This document shows, piece after piece, positions 9,055 through 19,800 of a DNA stretch of 64,000 nt. How positions within the stretch are numbered: position 1 is the first letter of the stretch; each line of letters opens with the position of its first letter. The stretch is from contig NZ_AP018448.1 in assembly GCF_030294945.1 (NCBI RefSeq), positions 3,596,001 through 3,660,000 on the forward strand, written 5' to 3'. Source of the DNA: Streptomyces graminofaciens (GTDB lineage: Bacteria > Actinomycetota > Actinomycetes > Streptomycetales > Streptomycetaceae). The position numbers were made by a program, and so were the translations under genes. The notes beneath the pieces were generated by a model, which saw nothing but the letters and a program-made list of their open reading frames with translations, did not search any database and had not been told where the DNA came from.

Positions 9055-9767
9055 CGGACAAGGCCATCGATCAGCTCCGGGAGCTGATCCGCACGGGTGC
9101 GCTGCCCCCGGGATCGAAGCTCCCCCCGGAACCGGACCTGGCCGCCCAGCTGGGTCTGTCCCGCAACCTCGCGCGTGAGGCGGTCAAGGCGCTGGCCGTC
9201 GCCCGGGTCCTCGAGATCCGCCGGGGCGACGGCACCTACGTCACCAGCCTGCAGCCGAGCCTGCTTCTGGAGGGGCTCGGCGGGGCGGTGGAGCTGATGC
9301 AGAGCGACTCGGCCGCCCTGCAGGACCTCATGGAGGTGCGCCGGCTCCTCGAACCCGTCGCCACCGCGCTGGCCGCCACCCGGATCACCGACGATCAACT
9401 CGCCGAAGTCAAAGGCCACTTGGACGCCATGCGCGAAGCCCGCGATGACGTCGAACTGCTCAACTCGCACGACGCCGCCTTCCACCGGGCCGTCGTCGCG
9501 GCGACCGGCAACGAGACCCTGCTCACCCTCCTGGAAAGCGTTTCCGGCCGAACGTTGCGCGCCCGGATCTGGCGCGGCCGGGTCGACGACCAGGCCGCCG
9601 GCCGGACCCTCGCCGAGCACGAGGCGATCTACTCGGCCCTCACCACCCGCGACTCCGCCCTCAGCCAGGCCGCCGCGTTGCTGCACTTGAGCAACACCGA
9701 ACAGGCGCTGAGGGAACACCTGCGCTCCAACCAGCCCCTCCCCTTCGGAGCGTCGGCACACGAGTGA
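9045..9767 (+). CDS. GntR family regulator, FadR/FCD subfamily
   Basis: This 240-residue protein has an N-terminal winged helix-turn-helix (roughly residues 1-70; LPPGSKLPPEPDLAAQLGLSR, then a wing RRGDGTYV) and a C-terminal all-helical FCD ligand domain with the metal-binding Asp/His residues (NSHDAAFHRAVV, LAEHEAIYSAL). FCD regulators commonly sense sugar acids and repress adjacent catabolic operons. GTG at 9045 overlaps the end of the aldo/keto reductase gene, so it is the last gene of the fucose operon and is probably an autoregulating repressor responding to a fuconate-type intermediate. The operator would be expected upstream of the transporter genes, outside the window. Confidence 0.9.
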   Translation: MSLTDKAIDQLRELIRTGALPPGSKLPPEPDLAAQLGLSRNLAREAVKALAVARVLEIRRGDGTYVTSLQPSLLLEGLGGAVELMQSDSAALQDLMEVRRLLEPVATALAATRITDDQLAEVKGHLDAMREARDDVELLNSHDAAFHRAVVAATGNETLLTLLESVSGRTLRARIWRGRVDDQAAGRTLAEHEAIYSALTTRDSALSQAAALLHLSNTEQALREHLRSNQPLPFGASAHE

Positions 9768-9794
9768 GGAGCGCCGTCGCCCGCACGCCCCGTG

Positions 9795-9824
9795 TGAGGC
9801 CGTCCGTGCGACGCGGCGGCCTCA
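9795..9824. terminator. Stem-loop between convergent genes
   Basis: Eight-base arms TGAGGCCG (9795-9802) and CGGCCTCA (9817-9824) form a hairpin in the 74-bp gap between the GntR gene and the convergent Rieske-domain gene. There is no U-tract, as is common in high-GC actinobacteria. Confidence 0.5.
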
Positions 9825-9841
9825 GCGAGGTCAGACGACCG

Positions 9842-10816
9842 TCAGTCGTGGTGGCCGTGAGGGTTACGCGCCGCTCCTGTCCCGCTCATCCGCCAGCCCG
9901 CTCCCCGGCCGTTCGCCGCGCGCTCGCCCCCGTCCTGGTGGCGCAGGCGTATCTCGACGTGGCCGCCGACGATCCGGGTGTCGAAGGCGGGCTGGGGCGC
10001 GGTCGCGGGACCGCGTACGTTCCAGCCGTCCACGAGCCGGAAGGCGCTGCCGTGCCACGGGCACTCGATACACCCGTCCACGATCGTGCCCTCGGACAGC
10101 GGCCCCGCGAGGTGGCTGCACCGCTCGGCCAGCGCGTGGACCGCCCCGCCGGTCTCCCGGACGACCAGGACCGGCACGTCGTCCACACTGCGCCGCACGG
10201 GCCGACCTACCGGGAACTCGTCCACGGTCCCGATCCGGTGCCAGCCCTCCGTGACGACGTGCGGGACCTCTTCGGCGTGGTTGGCGCCGGACGCCTGCCG
10301 GTACGCGAGGTGGCCGCCCAGCATCCCGCCGACACCGACCGCCGTCAGCCCCAGGAAGCCGTACGCCCGGCCGGCACCCGTACGGCCCTTGAGTCGGCAG
10401 ACCAGGGAGGTTGTGTACAGGCCGACGGCCGCCCAGTTGGCCACGGCGTGCACCAGGCCGACCCGCTGTTGCCGGTGGTGCAGTTCCGCCCAGTCGACAG
10501 CGCCGGCCAGAGCCGCCGGAGCGGCCGTGGCCAGTCCGACTCCGACCAGGAGGCCCGCCTCGCGGGAGTGGCCGGGTCGCAGATCCAGTACCGCCGCCGA
10601 CAGCCAGCTGCCGATCGGCACCTGCACCATCAGCGGATGGACCGGGTGCCCCAGCCACCTGCCGTGCAGTACGTCCCTGCCGCGCCCCAGCGGCAGGGAC
10701 CGCACCCGTCTGCGGGCCGCGTCGATCAGCGCATCGGCCCGTGGTTCCCGCTCCAGGCGGTCCAGCAGCCACAAAATCCGGTTCTGCCCCATCTGGCGGC
10801 GTTGTGTCGTATTCAT
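9842..10816 (-). CDS. DUF2231 membrane domain fused to Rieske [2Fe-2S] protein
   Basis: This 324-residue protein has an N-terminal DUF2231-like region with about four hydrophobic segments (starting at HPVHPLMVQVPIGSW) and a C-terminal Rieske domain with both cluster motifs, CSHLAGPLSEG and CPWHGSAF, supplying two Cys and two His. It is probably a membrane-anchored electron carrier; no partner oxygenase adjoins it. The ATG at 10816 (residues MNTTQRR) is preferred over the longer frame because the extension lacks domain similarity. This fusion is common in actinobacteria, but its function is not established. Confidence 0.83.
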   Translation of the reverse strand: MNTTQRRQMGQNRILWLLDRLEREPRADALIDAARRRVRSLPLGRGRDVLHGRWLGHPVHPLMVQVPIGSWLSAAVLDLRPGHSREAGLLVGVGLATAAPAALAGAVDWAELHHRQQRVGLVHAVANWAAVGLYTTSLVCRLKGRTGAGRAYGFLGLTAVGVGGMLGGHLAYRQASGANHAEEVPHVVTEGWHRIGTVDEFPVGRPVRRSVDDVPVLVVRETGGAVHALAERCSHLAGPLSEGTIVDGCIECPWHGSAFRLVDGWNVRGPATAPQPAFDTRIVGGHVEIRLRHQDGGERAANGRGAGWRMSGTGAARNPHGHHD

Positions 10817-11030
10817 GGGCAACCGGGTCCCCACCTGCCCGGAAGGCAAACGAAGCGACGGGTGAGATCGCGTACTCGCCGGCCATGCGAACAGCGCTGG
10901 GCGTCGCCCTGCACGTCGACCATGACGGAGCACGGCCGCTCCTCGCCGCGCGCGCCCGGACGGCTGTGCGTGAAAACCCGGGGGCGTTCCGCCCGGCGGC
11001 CGCCGACGCGGTGGCGACCGGGCCCTGAGG

Positions 11031-11729
11031 TCAGCCCTTCTTGCCCGGTGCCGGTGAGCTGGGGCCCGCCGGACCGGCGCGGAGCATGGCCTTGTAGAGG
11101 GCGTCGTGTTCGGGCGAGGCGGGCAGGGGGCCGCGGGCAGGGGCCTCGAGGGACTGGATCAGCAGGGCGACGACGCGGCGCCAGGCGTCGGGGGCGGCGT
11201 CGCCGGTGGCGTTGACGACGCCGGCGTTGGCCATGTGGATCAGGACCAGGTCGGAGGGGGCGAAGTCCTCGCGCAGCCGGCCGGTGGCCTTGGCGCGGCG
11301 GATGAGCTCGACCATGGCCTCGTAGGCCTCGTCGCGTCGCTTCTCCAGGGCTTTGGCGGTGGGGAAGGTCATGGTCAGGACGTCGGCGAAGCCGTAGTCG
11401 GCGGCCTGCATGGCGCAGGCGGTCTCGATGTAGCCGGTGAACCCGTGCCAGGGGTCGGGGTCCGCGAGCGCGACTGCCACGGCGTCGGCGTAGGCGTCCA
11501 TCCGGTCGGAGAAGACGGCGGCGACCAGGTCCGCCTTCGCGGGGAAGTGGCGAAGGATGGTGGCGATCCCCACGCCCGCCTCCCGGGCCACGGAGGCCAT
11601 CGAGGCGTTCAGCCCGTCTCGCGCGAACACCTTGCGCCCGGCGGCGATGATGCGGGCCCGGTTGCGCTCGGCGTCACTGCGCAGCCGCTGGGCGGCGGGG
11701 GCGTGGGGTTCTCGGGCGCCAGGGTTCAT
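11031..11729 (-). CDS. TetR family transcriptional regulator
   Basis: The 232-residue protein has a TetR-type DNA-binding head at about residues 20-65 (NRARIIAAGRKVFARDGLNA, ASVAREAGVGIATILRHFP) and a C-terminal ligand domain of the SbtR_C-like type common in streptomycetes. It is transcribed divergently from the SDR gene at 12003 across a 273-bp region that holds the inverted repeat GGATAG-AC-CTATCC and another CTATCC copy, so it likely represses that SDR gene and itself. The ligand is unknown. The C-terminus is rich in Pro, Gly and Lys. Confidence 0.9.
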   Translation of the reverse strand: MNPGAREPHAPAAQRLRSDAERNRARIIAAGRKVFARDGLNASMASVAREAGVGIATILRHFPAKADLVAAVFSDRMDAYADAVAVALADPDPWHGFTGYIETACAMQAADYGFADVLTMTFPTAKALEKRRDEAYEAMVELIRRAKATGRLREDFAPSDLVLIHMANAGVVNATGDAAPDAWRRVVALLIQSLEAPARGPLPASPEHDALYKAMLRAGPAGPSSPAPGKKG

Positions 11730-11819
11730 GGCGCCCAGTCTAGCTACCGGATCACCCTATCCATTTCTGCTTCCGCACTGGCCGCACCGAACCGGATCGG
11801 GCTAACCGAATCCGGAAAC

Positions 11820-11833
11820 GGATAGACCTATCC
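11820..11833. promoter_or_regulatory. Candidate TetR operator GGATAG-AC-CTATCC
   Basis: A perfect inverted repeat with 6-bp arms and a 2-bp spacer lies in the intergenic region between the divergent TetR (11729) and SDR (12003) genes. A further half-site CTATCC occurs at 11757-11762, close to the TetR start. Position and symmetry suit a TetR dimer site; binding is inferred. Confidence 0.5.
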
Positions 11834-12002
11834 AACGGGTGTTCCATGTCGCCGTCATCGGAGCCGGCCCCGGCGCTCGCCCTGGCCATCGCCCGCGCCT
11901 GTCCCCAGAAGCCCTCTTCACGTCTCCGGCCGAGGCGGGAGGAAAGGCTTTTCCCCCTTTCAGTCCCCGATGAACTGCGGTTCGTTCGAGAAGATGACTG
12001 AC

Positions 12003-12716
12003 ATGGCACTGATTCTGGTGTCCGGGGCCTCCAGCGGGCTCGGACGCGACACGGCGAACATGTTGGCCGACGACGGGCATGACGTGGTCGTCCACGTCCG
12101 CAATCCGGCCCGTCTCACCGACGCCGACGACGCCGACCGGTGGAAGGGCGTCGTCGTCGGGGACCTCGCCGATCCGGACGAGATCCGCGGAGTTGCCCGA
12201 CAGGCCGCCGAGTTCGGCCGCTTCGACGCCGTCATCCACAACGCCGGCGTCCTGCACTCCCCCGAAGCGATCACTGTCAACACCGTCGCGCCCTACATGC
12301 TGACGGCCCTGATGGACAAACCGGCCCGCCTCATCTACCTCAGCAGCTCCATGCACCGAACCGGCTCCACCGACCTACGGCGGCTGACCGCGGGCACCGC
12401 TTCCTACGACGACACCAAACTCTGGGTCACCACCCTCGCGCTCGCGTTCGCGTCCCGCTGGGAAGGAACCTCCAGCCACGTCGTCGACCCCGGATGGGTT
12501 CCCACCCGCATGGGCGGTCCCGGCGCGCCGGACGACCTGGCCGCCGGCCACCAAACACAGGTGTGGCTCGCCACCCACGACGACGTGACCCCGGGCACCG
12601 GCGGCTACTGGTACCACCGGCGGACCCAGACACCACACCCCGCGTCACGGGACGAGGAGTTCCAGGCCCGCCTCGTTCGAGTCCTGGAAAGCCACACGGG
12701 CGTCCGGCTCGGCTGA
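12003..12716 (+). CDS. SDR family NAD(P)-dependent oxidoreductase
   Basis: This 237-residue short-chain dehydrogenase has the cofactor motif LVSGASSGLGRD, the HNAG strand and the catalytic SYDDTK in which Tyr and Lys are spaced as usual. The substrate-binding region is short compared with classical SDRs, as in a subfamily typically controlled by an adjacent TetR gene. In-frame ATGs at 11970, 11994 and 12003 are possible; 12003 is chosen because GAGAAG precedes it by about nine bases and it aligns with the family start. The substrate cannot be named from sequence. Confidence 0.85.
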   Translation: MALILVSGASSGLGRDTANMLADDGHDVVVHVRNPARLTDADDADRWKGVVVGDLADPDEIRGVARQAAEFGRFDAVIHNAGVLHSPEAITVNTVAPYMLTALMDKPARLIYLSSSMHRTGSTDLRRLTAGTASYDDTKLWVTTLALAFASRWEGTSSHVVDPGWVPTRMGGPGAPDDLAAGHQTQVWLATHDDVTPGTGGYWYHRRTQTPHPASRDEEFQARLVRVLESHTGVRLG

Positions 12717-12742
12717 CCACGACGACAGCGACCGCCGGTTCG

Positions 12743-13552
12743 TCAGGCGCGGCCGGTTGCCGCGACGAGCGCGGCGATGTCGTCCTCGTGGGTCAGGTAG
12801 CGGCCGGTGAGCGCGTCGGCCTCGCCCCGGATCAGCCGGAGCAGGTTGGCGACGGCCTCGGCGACCGGGGTGTAACGGCCGCTCTCCCGCTGGGAGTCGA
12901 GCCAGGAGTCGACGCGGCGCTGCCATGGGTTGTCGCTGGTCCGGGTCGCCGTCGCCGACGCCCCCAGGCCGACGTCCAAGATCCCCGGGTGGTAGCTGAA
13001 CGCGCTGATCCCGTGCGGCAGCAGTTCGATGGCCATGTTCTCGGTCAGCTTGTTCACCGCCGCCTTGGACACCGAGTACGCGCTGACGTAGGGCCAGCGG
13101 GTGTGCCCCGCGTGGCTGGAGATCGTGACGACCCGCCCCCGGCCGCGCTCGATCATGCCCGGCAGCACCGCCCGGCACGCTGCCAGCGCGCCGCCCAGGT
13201 TGACCTCCATGGTGTGCACCCACTCGGCCGGGTCGTTCTCCCAGGCCGGTCCGGCCGGTCCGGGCACGCCGGCGTTGTTGACCAGTACGTCGATCCCGCC
13301 GAGCCGCTCGGTGGCCAGCTCGACGGCCTTGGCCAGCTCGACGTCGTTGGTGACGTCGGCGGCGGCCGTGACGACCTCGGGGCCCCGGTCGAGACCGGCG
13401 GCGGCTCTGGGCAGCGAGTCGGCGTCCCTCGTGGTCAGCACCAGGTGCGCGCCCGCCGCGTGCACGGCCTCGGCGATGGCCCGGCCGAGTCCGCCGGCCG
13501 CGCCGGTCACCAGGACCCGCAGGCCGGCCAGGTCCGTCGTGTCTTGAGACAT
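12743..13552 (-). CDS. SDR family oxidoreductase
   Basis: The 269-residue classical SDR has VLVTGAAGGLGRA, NNAG, an active-site Ser within VTISSHAGH and the YSVSK Tyr-Lys pair. The ATG at 13552 is chosen over an ATG seven codons upstream because GGAGG lies five bases before it. It stands alone, convergent with the SDR at 12003 and separated by 190 bp from the PKS terminator, so there is no strong argument that it belongs to the PKS locus, although a tailoring ketoreductase or dehydrogenase role cannot be excluded. Confidence 0.85.
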   Translation of the reverse strand: MSQDTTDLAGLRVLVTGAAGGLGRAIAEAVHAAGAHLVLTTRDADSLPRAAAGLDRGPEVVTAAADVTNDVELAKAVELATERLGGIDVLVNNAGVPGPAGPAWENDPAEWVHTMEVNLGGALAACRAVLPGMIERGRGRVVTISSHAGHTRWPYVSAYSVSKAAVNKLTENMAIELLPHGISAFSYHPGILDVGLGASATATRTSDNPWQRRVDSWLDSQRESGRYTPVAEAVANLLRLIRGEADALTGRYLTHEDDIAALVAATGRA

Positions 13553-13749
13553 CACAACCTCCACCATGTTCAAGCATGTTCAAGTCAGTTGCTGGGATTC
13601 GCTGAGGCCCACCAGGACACTTCGCCGTACGCGTCGTGCCGCCCGGTCTTCTTCCTCGGCACGGCGGTCGAACTGCTGGAGCCGGCCTCGCACGGCCCGG
13701 TCGGCCGACAGCGGGCCCGGGCGCGGTCGGCCTTCGCCCGCGTCGAGTG

Positions 13750-13782
13750 GCGCCGGGCGACCCGTGACCGGTCACCCGGCGC
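13750..13782. terminator. Stem-loop downstream of the PKS gene
   Basis: Eight-base arms gcgccggg (13750-13757) and cccggcgc (13775-13782) flank an internal palindrome GTGACCGGTCAC. It lies 24 bp beyond the PKS stop and fits a rho-independent-like terminator for the leftward lyase-PKS operon. Confidence 0.55.
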
Positions 13783-13805
13783 GGGGGCACAGCCGTACGG
13801 CCGCA

Positions 13806-16800
13806 TCAGGCGCTCGCCTCCACCGGAGCGTCCAGCACTCGGTGGAGGTGGTCGGCCAGGGCCCGCGGAGCGGGGTGGTCGAACACCAGCGTGGCGGGCA
13901 GCCGCAGCCCGGTCAGGGCGCTCAGCCGGTTGCGCAGTTCCACCGCGGTCAGCGAGTCCAGCCCGGACTCGTGCAGGCTCCGGTCCGGGGGTACGGCCTC
14001 GGCATCCGGGTGGCCGAGCAGCTCGGCGGCGGCCGCGCGCACCTCGGCCAGCAGCCGTTCGGCCCGCTCGGCCGGAGTCAGGTCGCGCAACTGGACGGTG
14101 GGTGCGGAGGCTGCCGGTCCGGCGGGCACGAGACGGCTCAGCAGCGCGGGCGCCCCGCGGGTGCGCAGCTTGGCGATGTCGAACCTGGCGAGGGTGAGTA
14201 CCGCGTCGTCCTGCCGCAGCGCCTCGTCGAACAGGGCCAGCGCGAACTCGGTGGGCATGGGCAGGGTGGAGTCCGGCAGGGTGCCGTCGCGGTCGGTCTC
14301 GCGCAGCACGGCGGTCATACCGGAGGCCTCCTCCCACAGGCCCCACGCCTGGGACTGCGCCGGCAGCCCGTCGGCCCTGCGGCGCTCGGCGAGCGCGTCC
14401 AGGAACCCGTTCGCGGCCGCGTAGTTGCCCTGCCCCGGGCTGCCCAGCACCCCGGCCAGCGAGGAGAACAGTACGAAGGCGGCCAGCTCGGTGTCCTTGG
14501 TCAGCTCGTGCAGGTTCAGCGCGCCGTCGACCTTGGGGCGCAGCACCTGCTCCACCCGGTCGGCGGTCATCCCGGTCACCACCCCGTCCGCGAGGACGCC
14601 GGCCGCGTGCACCACCGCGACCAGCGGGTGTCGGGCGGGCACAAGGTCGAGGGCTGCGGCCAGGCTGTCCCGGTCGGCGACGTCGCAGGCGGCTACGGAC
14701 ACCTCGGCGCCCAGCCCGGTCAGTTCCGCGACGAGAGGGCCGGCGCCCCGCGCACCGCTGCGGCTGGTGAGCAGGAGGCTGCGTACCCCGTACTCGGTCA
14801 CCAGGTGCCGCGCCACCAGCGATCCGAGCGTGCCGGTGCCGCCGGTGATCAGCACCGTGCCGCGGCTGAGGTCCGGTCGGGCGTTCCGCCCCGGCGTGAC
14901 ACGCTCCAGTTCCGGCGCCCGGAGGCGTCCGCCGCCGATCCGCACGTGCGGCCGTCCGGCGGCCACCGCGTCGGCCAGCCGCGCCGAGGAGCGGGGATCC
15001 TCGGCCATGTCGTCCATCTCGACCAGCAGGAACCGTCCGGGGTGCTCGGACTGCGCCGAGCGCACCAGGCCGCGCGCCGCCGCGTGCGCCAGGTCGTCGC
15101 TGCGGGTCAGCACGACGAGGGGGACGTCGGCCGGGCGGTCGGCCGCCAGCCAGTGCTGGATGTGGGACAGCGTGTCCAGCGTCGCCGCCCGGACGTCGCC
15201 GGGCGCCGGGATGCAGAGGACCGCGTCGGCATCGGCGAGATCCACCAGGTCGGCGTCAGCGGTCACACCGAGGTGGTCGGTACCCAGCAGCGCCCATCGC
15301 GGCGCGGGTGCCGCCACCGGGTCGGCGAGTTCGGTCCACCGCGTCCGGTACGCCGAATCCGTCGGCAGCGCGCCCGTCAGCTCGCGCAGGGCCACCGTAC
15401 GTATGCCGAGTGTGCCCCGGAACAGCGGTTCGCCCTCGGCGGTGGTGAGGGTGACGGTGAACTCGTCCCGGCCGCCGGGTGCCAGGTGGGCGTACGCGTG
15501 GGTGGTGTGCCGGTCGGCGGCCCATACGTCGTGCCACACGAACGGCAGCCCGACGTGGCCGTCCGGGCGCTGTTCGGTCAGGGCGAGGGCGTGCAGGGCG
15601 GCGTCACCGAGCACGGGGTGCAGCCCGGGGCCGGCGAAGCCGCCGGGTGCCTCTTCGGGCAGCCGCAGCTCGGCGAACAGTTCCCCGCCTCGCCGCCAGA
15701 GCCTGCGTACGGCCCTGAACGCGGGACCGTACTCGTAGCCGCGCGCGGCCGACGACGCGTAGTCGACGTCGATCTCCTCGGCGTCGGCCGGCGGGGGTGC
15801 CCCGACGAACGGCTCCTGGCGGGTGTCGTCGATCGTGCCTTGCGCGTGGCGTCGCCACTGGCTGCCGGGCTGTTCCGGCCTGCTGAACACCTCGACCGTA
15901 CGCCGGGCCGGGTCCGCGACGACCTGAAGTTCCGCCGTGCCCTGCTGCGACAGTGCCAGGGGCGCCTCGATGACCAGCTCGCCGACTCCGGTGCCACCGG
16001 TGCCGTGCGCGGCGCGCAGCGCGAGGTCCAGCAGCGCGGTGCCGGGCAGGATGCAGGTCCCGTTCACCGCGTGGTCGGCCAGCCAGGGCTGCTCGACCGG
16101 CGAGATGCTGCCGGTGGCCACGGACTCACCGCTGCGGGCGGATTCGACGAACGTGCCGAGCAGCGGATGGCCGGTGCTCGGCCTGGCCGAGGCGGTGGTC
16201 GTGAGCCAGAACCGCCGCCGTTGGAACGGTGTGGTCGGCAGGGGCACCGGCCGGCCGGTGCCGGTGCCGGAGGCAGTGCCGGTGCCTGTTCCGTAGGCGG
16301 TGCCGGTGGCGAGGCGCACGCCGTCCTTGCCCCGCGTGTACAGCTGTGCGGCGGAGGTCAGGAACCGTGTGGGGCCGCCGTCGTCGCGGCGCAGGGTGCC
16401 GGTGACCACCCCGGTCGTGCCGCTCTTCTCCAGCGTCTGCTCGACGGCGGAGGTCAGCGCCGGGTGCGGGCTGGACTCCACGAAGACCCGGAAGCCCTGG
16501 TCGACGAGATGCTCGACGGCCGGCTGGAACAGCACGGGTTGCCGGAGGTTCCGATACCAGTACGCGCCGGTCAGTGTGGCGTCGCCGACCCAGTCCAGGT
16601 CCACGGTGGAGTACATCGGCACCGAGGGCCTGGTCGTGTGCACCTCGCCGAGGCGGGCCACCAGTTCCTCGCGCAGTGCCTCCATCTTCGGGCAGTGCGA
16701 GGCGACGTCGACGCGGATGCGGCGGGCGTGCAGGCCGTCCAGCGCGCACTCGACGAGCAGGCCGTCGATCGCCAGGTCGTCACCGGCGACCACGGTGGTG

Positions 16801-19800
16801 GACGGACCGTTGAGCGCGGCGATCCAGAGCTGGTCCGGCCAGCGCTCCAGCAGCCAGTCCAGCTGTGCGCGCGACGCGGTCACCGACGCCATGCCGGCGC
16901 TGACGCCGAGTTCGGCGATGACCTGGCTGCGCACCACGACGACACGGGCGGCCTCCTCCAGCGACAGCGCGCCCGCGACACACGCGGCGGCCACCTCACC
17001 CATGGAGTGGCCGAGCACCGCGTCGGGTTCGACGCCACGAGAGCGCCACAGGGCGGCCAGCGACACCATCACCGAGAACAGCGCGGGGTGGATGAGGTCC
17101 AGCCGTTCCAGTCGGTCGGCGCCGCCGGCCAGCACCTCCGTGAGGGACCAGTCCACATGGGGCTTGAGCGCCCGTTCACAGGCGTGGATGGATTCGGCGA
17201 ACACCGGTTCGCTCATCAGCCCGGCCGCCATGCCCGCCCACTGGGTGCCCTGCCCCGGGAAGACGAACGCCACCTTTCCGTCCACATCGGAGACTCCGAG
17301 TACGGTGTTCCGCGCCGGCTTGCCCTCGGCGACGGCCCGCACCCCGGCCAGCAGCTCCTCGCGGTCGCCGCCGACCACGACGGCGCGGTGGGTGAAGTGG
17401 CCGCGCGACACCGCGAGTGAGTGCGCCAGGTCCACGGGTGCGACGTCCTCGGCCACGGGGAGCAGCCGGGCCGCCCAGTTGCGCAGACCCTCGGGAGTCC
17501 TGCCGGACAACGTCCACGCGACGACGGACGGCTCCGTGGCGGGCGGCTCGGCGGCGGGCGTCGGTGCGGGTTCCTCCGACGGTGCCTCCAGGATCAGGTG
17601 CGCGTTGGTGCCGCTGATCCCGAAGGAGGAGACAGCCGCGCGCGGCGGCCGGCCCCGCTCCGGCCACGGCATGCTCTCGGTGAGCAGCCGGACGTCTCCC
17701 GCCGCCCAGTCGACGTGCGGCGACGGCTCGTCCACGTGCAGGGTCTTCGGCAGGGTGCGGTGCAGCATGGCCTGTACGACCTTGATCACGCCGCCGACCC
17801 CGGCCGCGGCCTGGGTGTGCCCGATGTTGGACTTCAGCGAGCCCAGCCAGAGCGGGGTGTCGCGGTTCTGCCCGTAGGTGGCCAGCAGCGCACCGGCCTC
17901 GATCGGGTCGCCGAGCCGGGTGCCGGTGCCGTGTGCCTCGACCGCGTCCACGTCGGCCGGTGTCAGTCCGGCGTCCCGCAGGGCGAGCCTGATCACCTCC
18001 TGCTGCGCCGCCCCGTTCGGTGCCGTCAGGCCGTTGGACGCGCCGTCCTGGTTCACCGCGGAGCCCCGGATCACGGCCAGCACCGGGTGCCCGGCGCGGC
18101 GGGCGCTGGACAGCCGTTCCAGCACCACCATGCCGACGCCCTCCGCCCAGCCGGTGCCGTCCGCCGCCGCGGCGAACGCCTTGCACCGCCCGTCCACGGC
18201 CAGCGCGCGCTGCCTGCTGAGCTCCACGAACGCGCGCGGCGTCGCCATGACGGCCACCCCACCGGCCAGCGCGACCTCGCACTCGCCCCGGCGGATCGAC
18301 TGCACCGCGAGGTGGATGGCCACCAGCGACGAGGAGCAGGCGGTGTCGACCGTGAGCGCCGGACCGCGCAGCCCGAGCACATAGGCGATCCGCCCGGAGG
18401 CGACGCCACCGGCCGTGGCCGTGCCGATGTAGCCCTCCAGTTCGCGGGGCACCCGGCCCGGATCGGTGACGTAGTCGTGGTGCATCAGCCCCGCGTACAC
18501 CCCGACCCGCTCGCCGCGCAGGGACGTCGGGTCGATGCCGGCGCGCTCCAGCGCCTCCCAGGAGGTCTCCAGGAGCAGCCGGTGCTGCGGGTCCATCGCC
18601 AGCGCCTCGCGCGGCGAGATCCCGAAGAACTCGGGGTCGAAGTCGGCCGCCTCACGGAGGAACCCGCCCCGCCGGGTGTAGGAGGTGCCGCTGCGGTCGG
18701 GGTCGGGGTCGAACAGTCCGTCGAGGTCCCAGCCCCGGTCGTCGGGGAACTCGGAGGTGACGTCGGCGCCGTCGGCCAGCAGCCGCCACAGTTCATCGGG
18801 GGAACCGACCCCGCCGGGGTAGCGGCAGCCGATGCCCACGAGCACCACGGGGTCGTCGTCGGTGCCGGTCGACGCGGCGGTCGTGGCGTGCGGCTCGGGT
18901 GTGCCGGTGAGCTCGCCGCGCAGGTATCCGGCGATCGCACGCACCGAGGGGTGGTCGAACACCAGTGTCGTGGGCAGGCGCAGTGCCACGGCGGCGGCGA
19001 TCCGGTCCCGCAGCCGGACCGCGTCCGCCGAGGTGAGCCCGTACTCGCGCAGGGCCCGGTCCGGCTCGATTCCACCGGTTTCGCCCAGCACATGGGCGAC
19101 CTCGCCCGAGACGAGGTCGACGAGTGCCCTGCTGAGGTCGGACCCGGTGAGCCCGGCCAGGTCGACCCTGGCCGGCAGCCGGTCCGACGCGGTGGCCGAC
19201 ATCGACCAGACGGTTGCGACGAGTGTGCTGCCGGGCCGGCTCAGGGCGACGTCCACGGCGTTGCGGATCCGGTGGCCGGTCAGCCCCTTCGCCAGCACCA
19301 GGGTGGTGGGAGCGGACCCGGCGGCGGTGATCGTCACGGTGGAGCCGGTGACCGTGACGGTGACGTCGTGCTCGGTGCCGGACGGCTCGACGCTCCGGGC
19401 CTCGTGGCCGGCCGCGAGATGGTGGGCGATCAGGTCGGCGAGGTCTCCGGCGTCTCCCGTCAGAGCCACGTCGCGGCCGGCGAGCGGCCCGGCCCCGGCG
19501 GGCAGTCCGGCACCCGGGAGCGGGGCCAACTCACCGTCGGCGCCCATGAGGTGCAGTCCGTCGTGGGAGCCGGCGACCGCGAGCAGCCGGCCGGGCAGTT
19601 CGGCCAGTGCCTTGCGCGCGACCTTGCCCGTGCCCGTCCTCGGCAGCGCGGCCACGGCGCGGACCTCCACCGGCACCTTGAAGTAGGCGAGGTCCCGGCG
19701 GCAGCGCGCGAACAGCTCCGCGCAGTCGACGCCGTCGGGTTCGGGCACCACCAGCGCCACCGGGACCTGGCCGAACTCCTCGTCCGCGAGTGCCGTCACG

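Noticed and set aside
10885..11028. A 47-codon plus-strand frame (MRTALGVALHVD...) divergent from the Rieske gene
   Set aside because: No ribosome-binding site, no recognisable domain, and Ala/Arg composition typical of chance frames in high-GC DNA.
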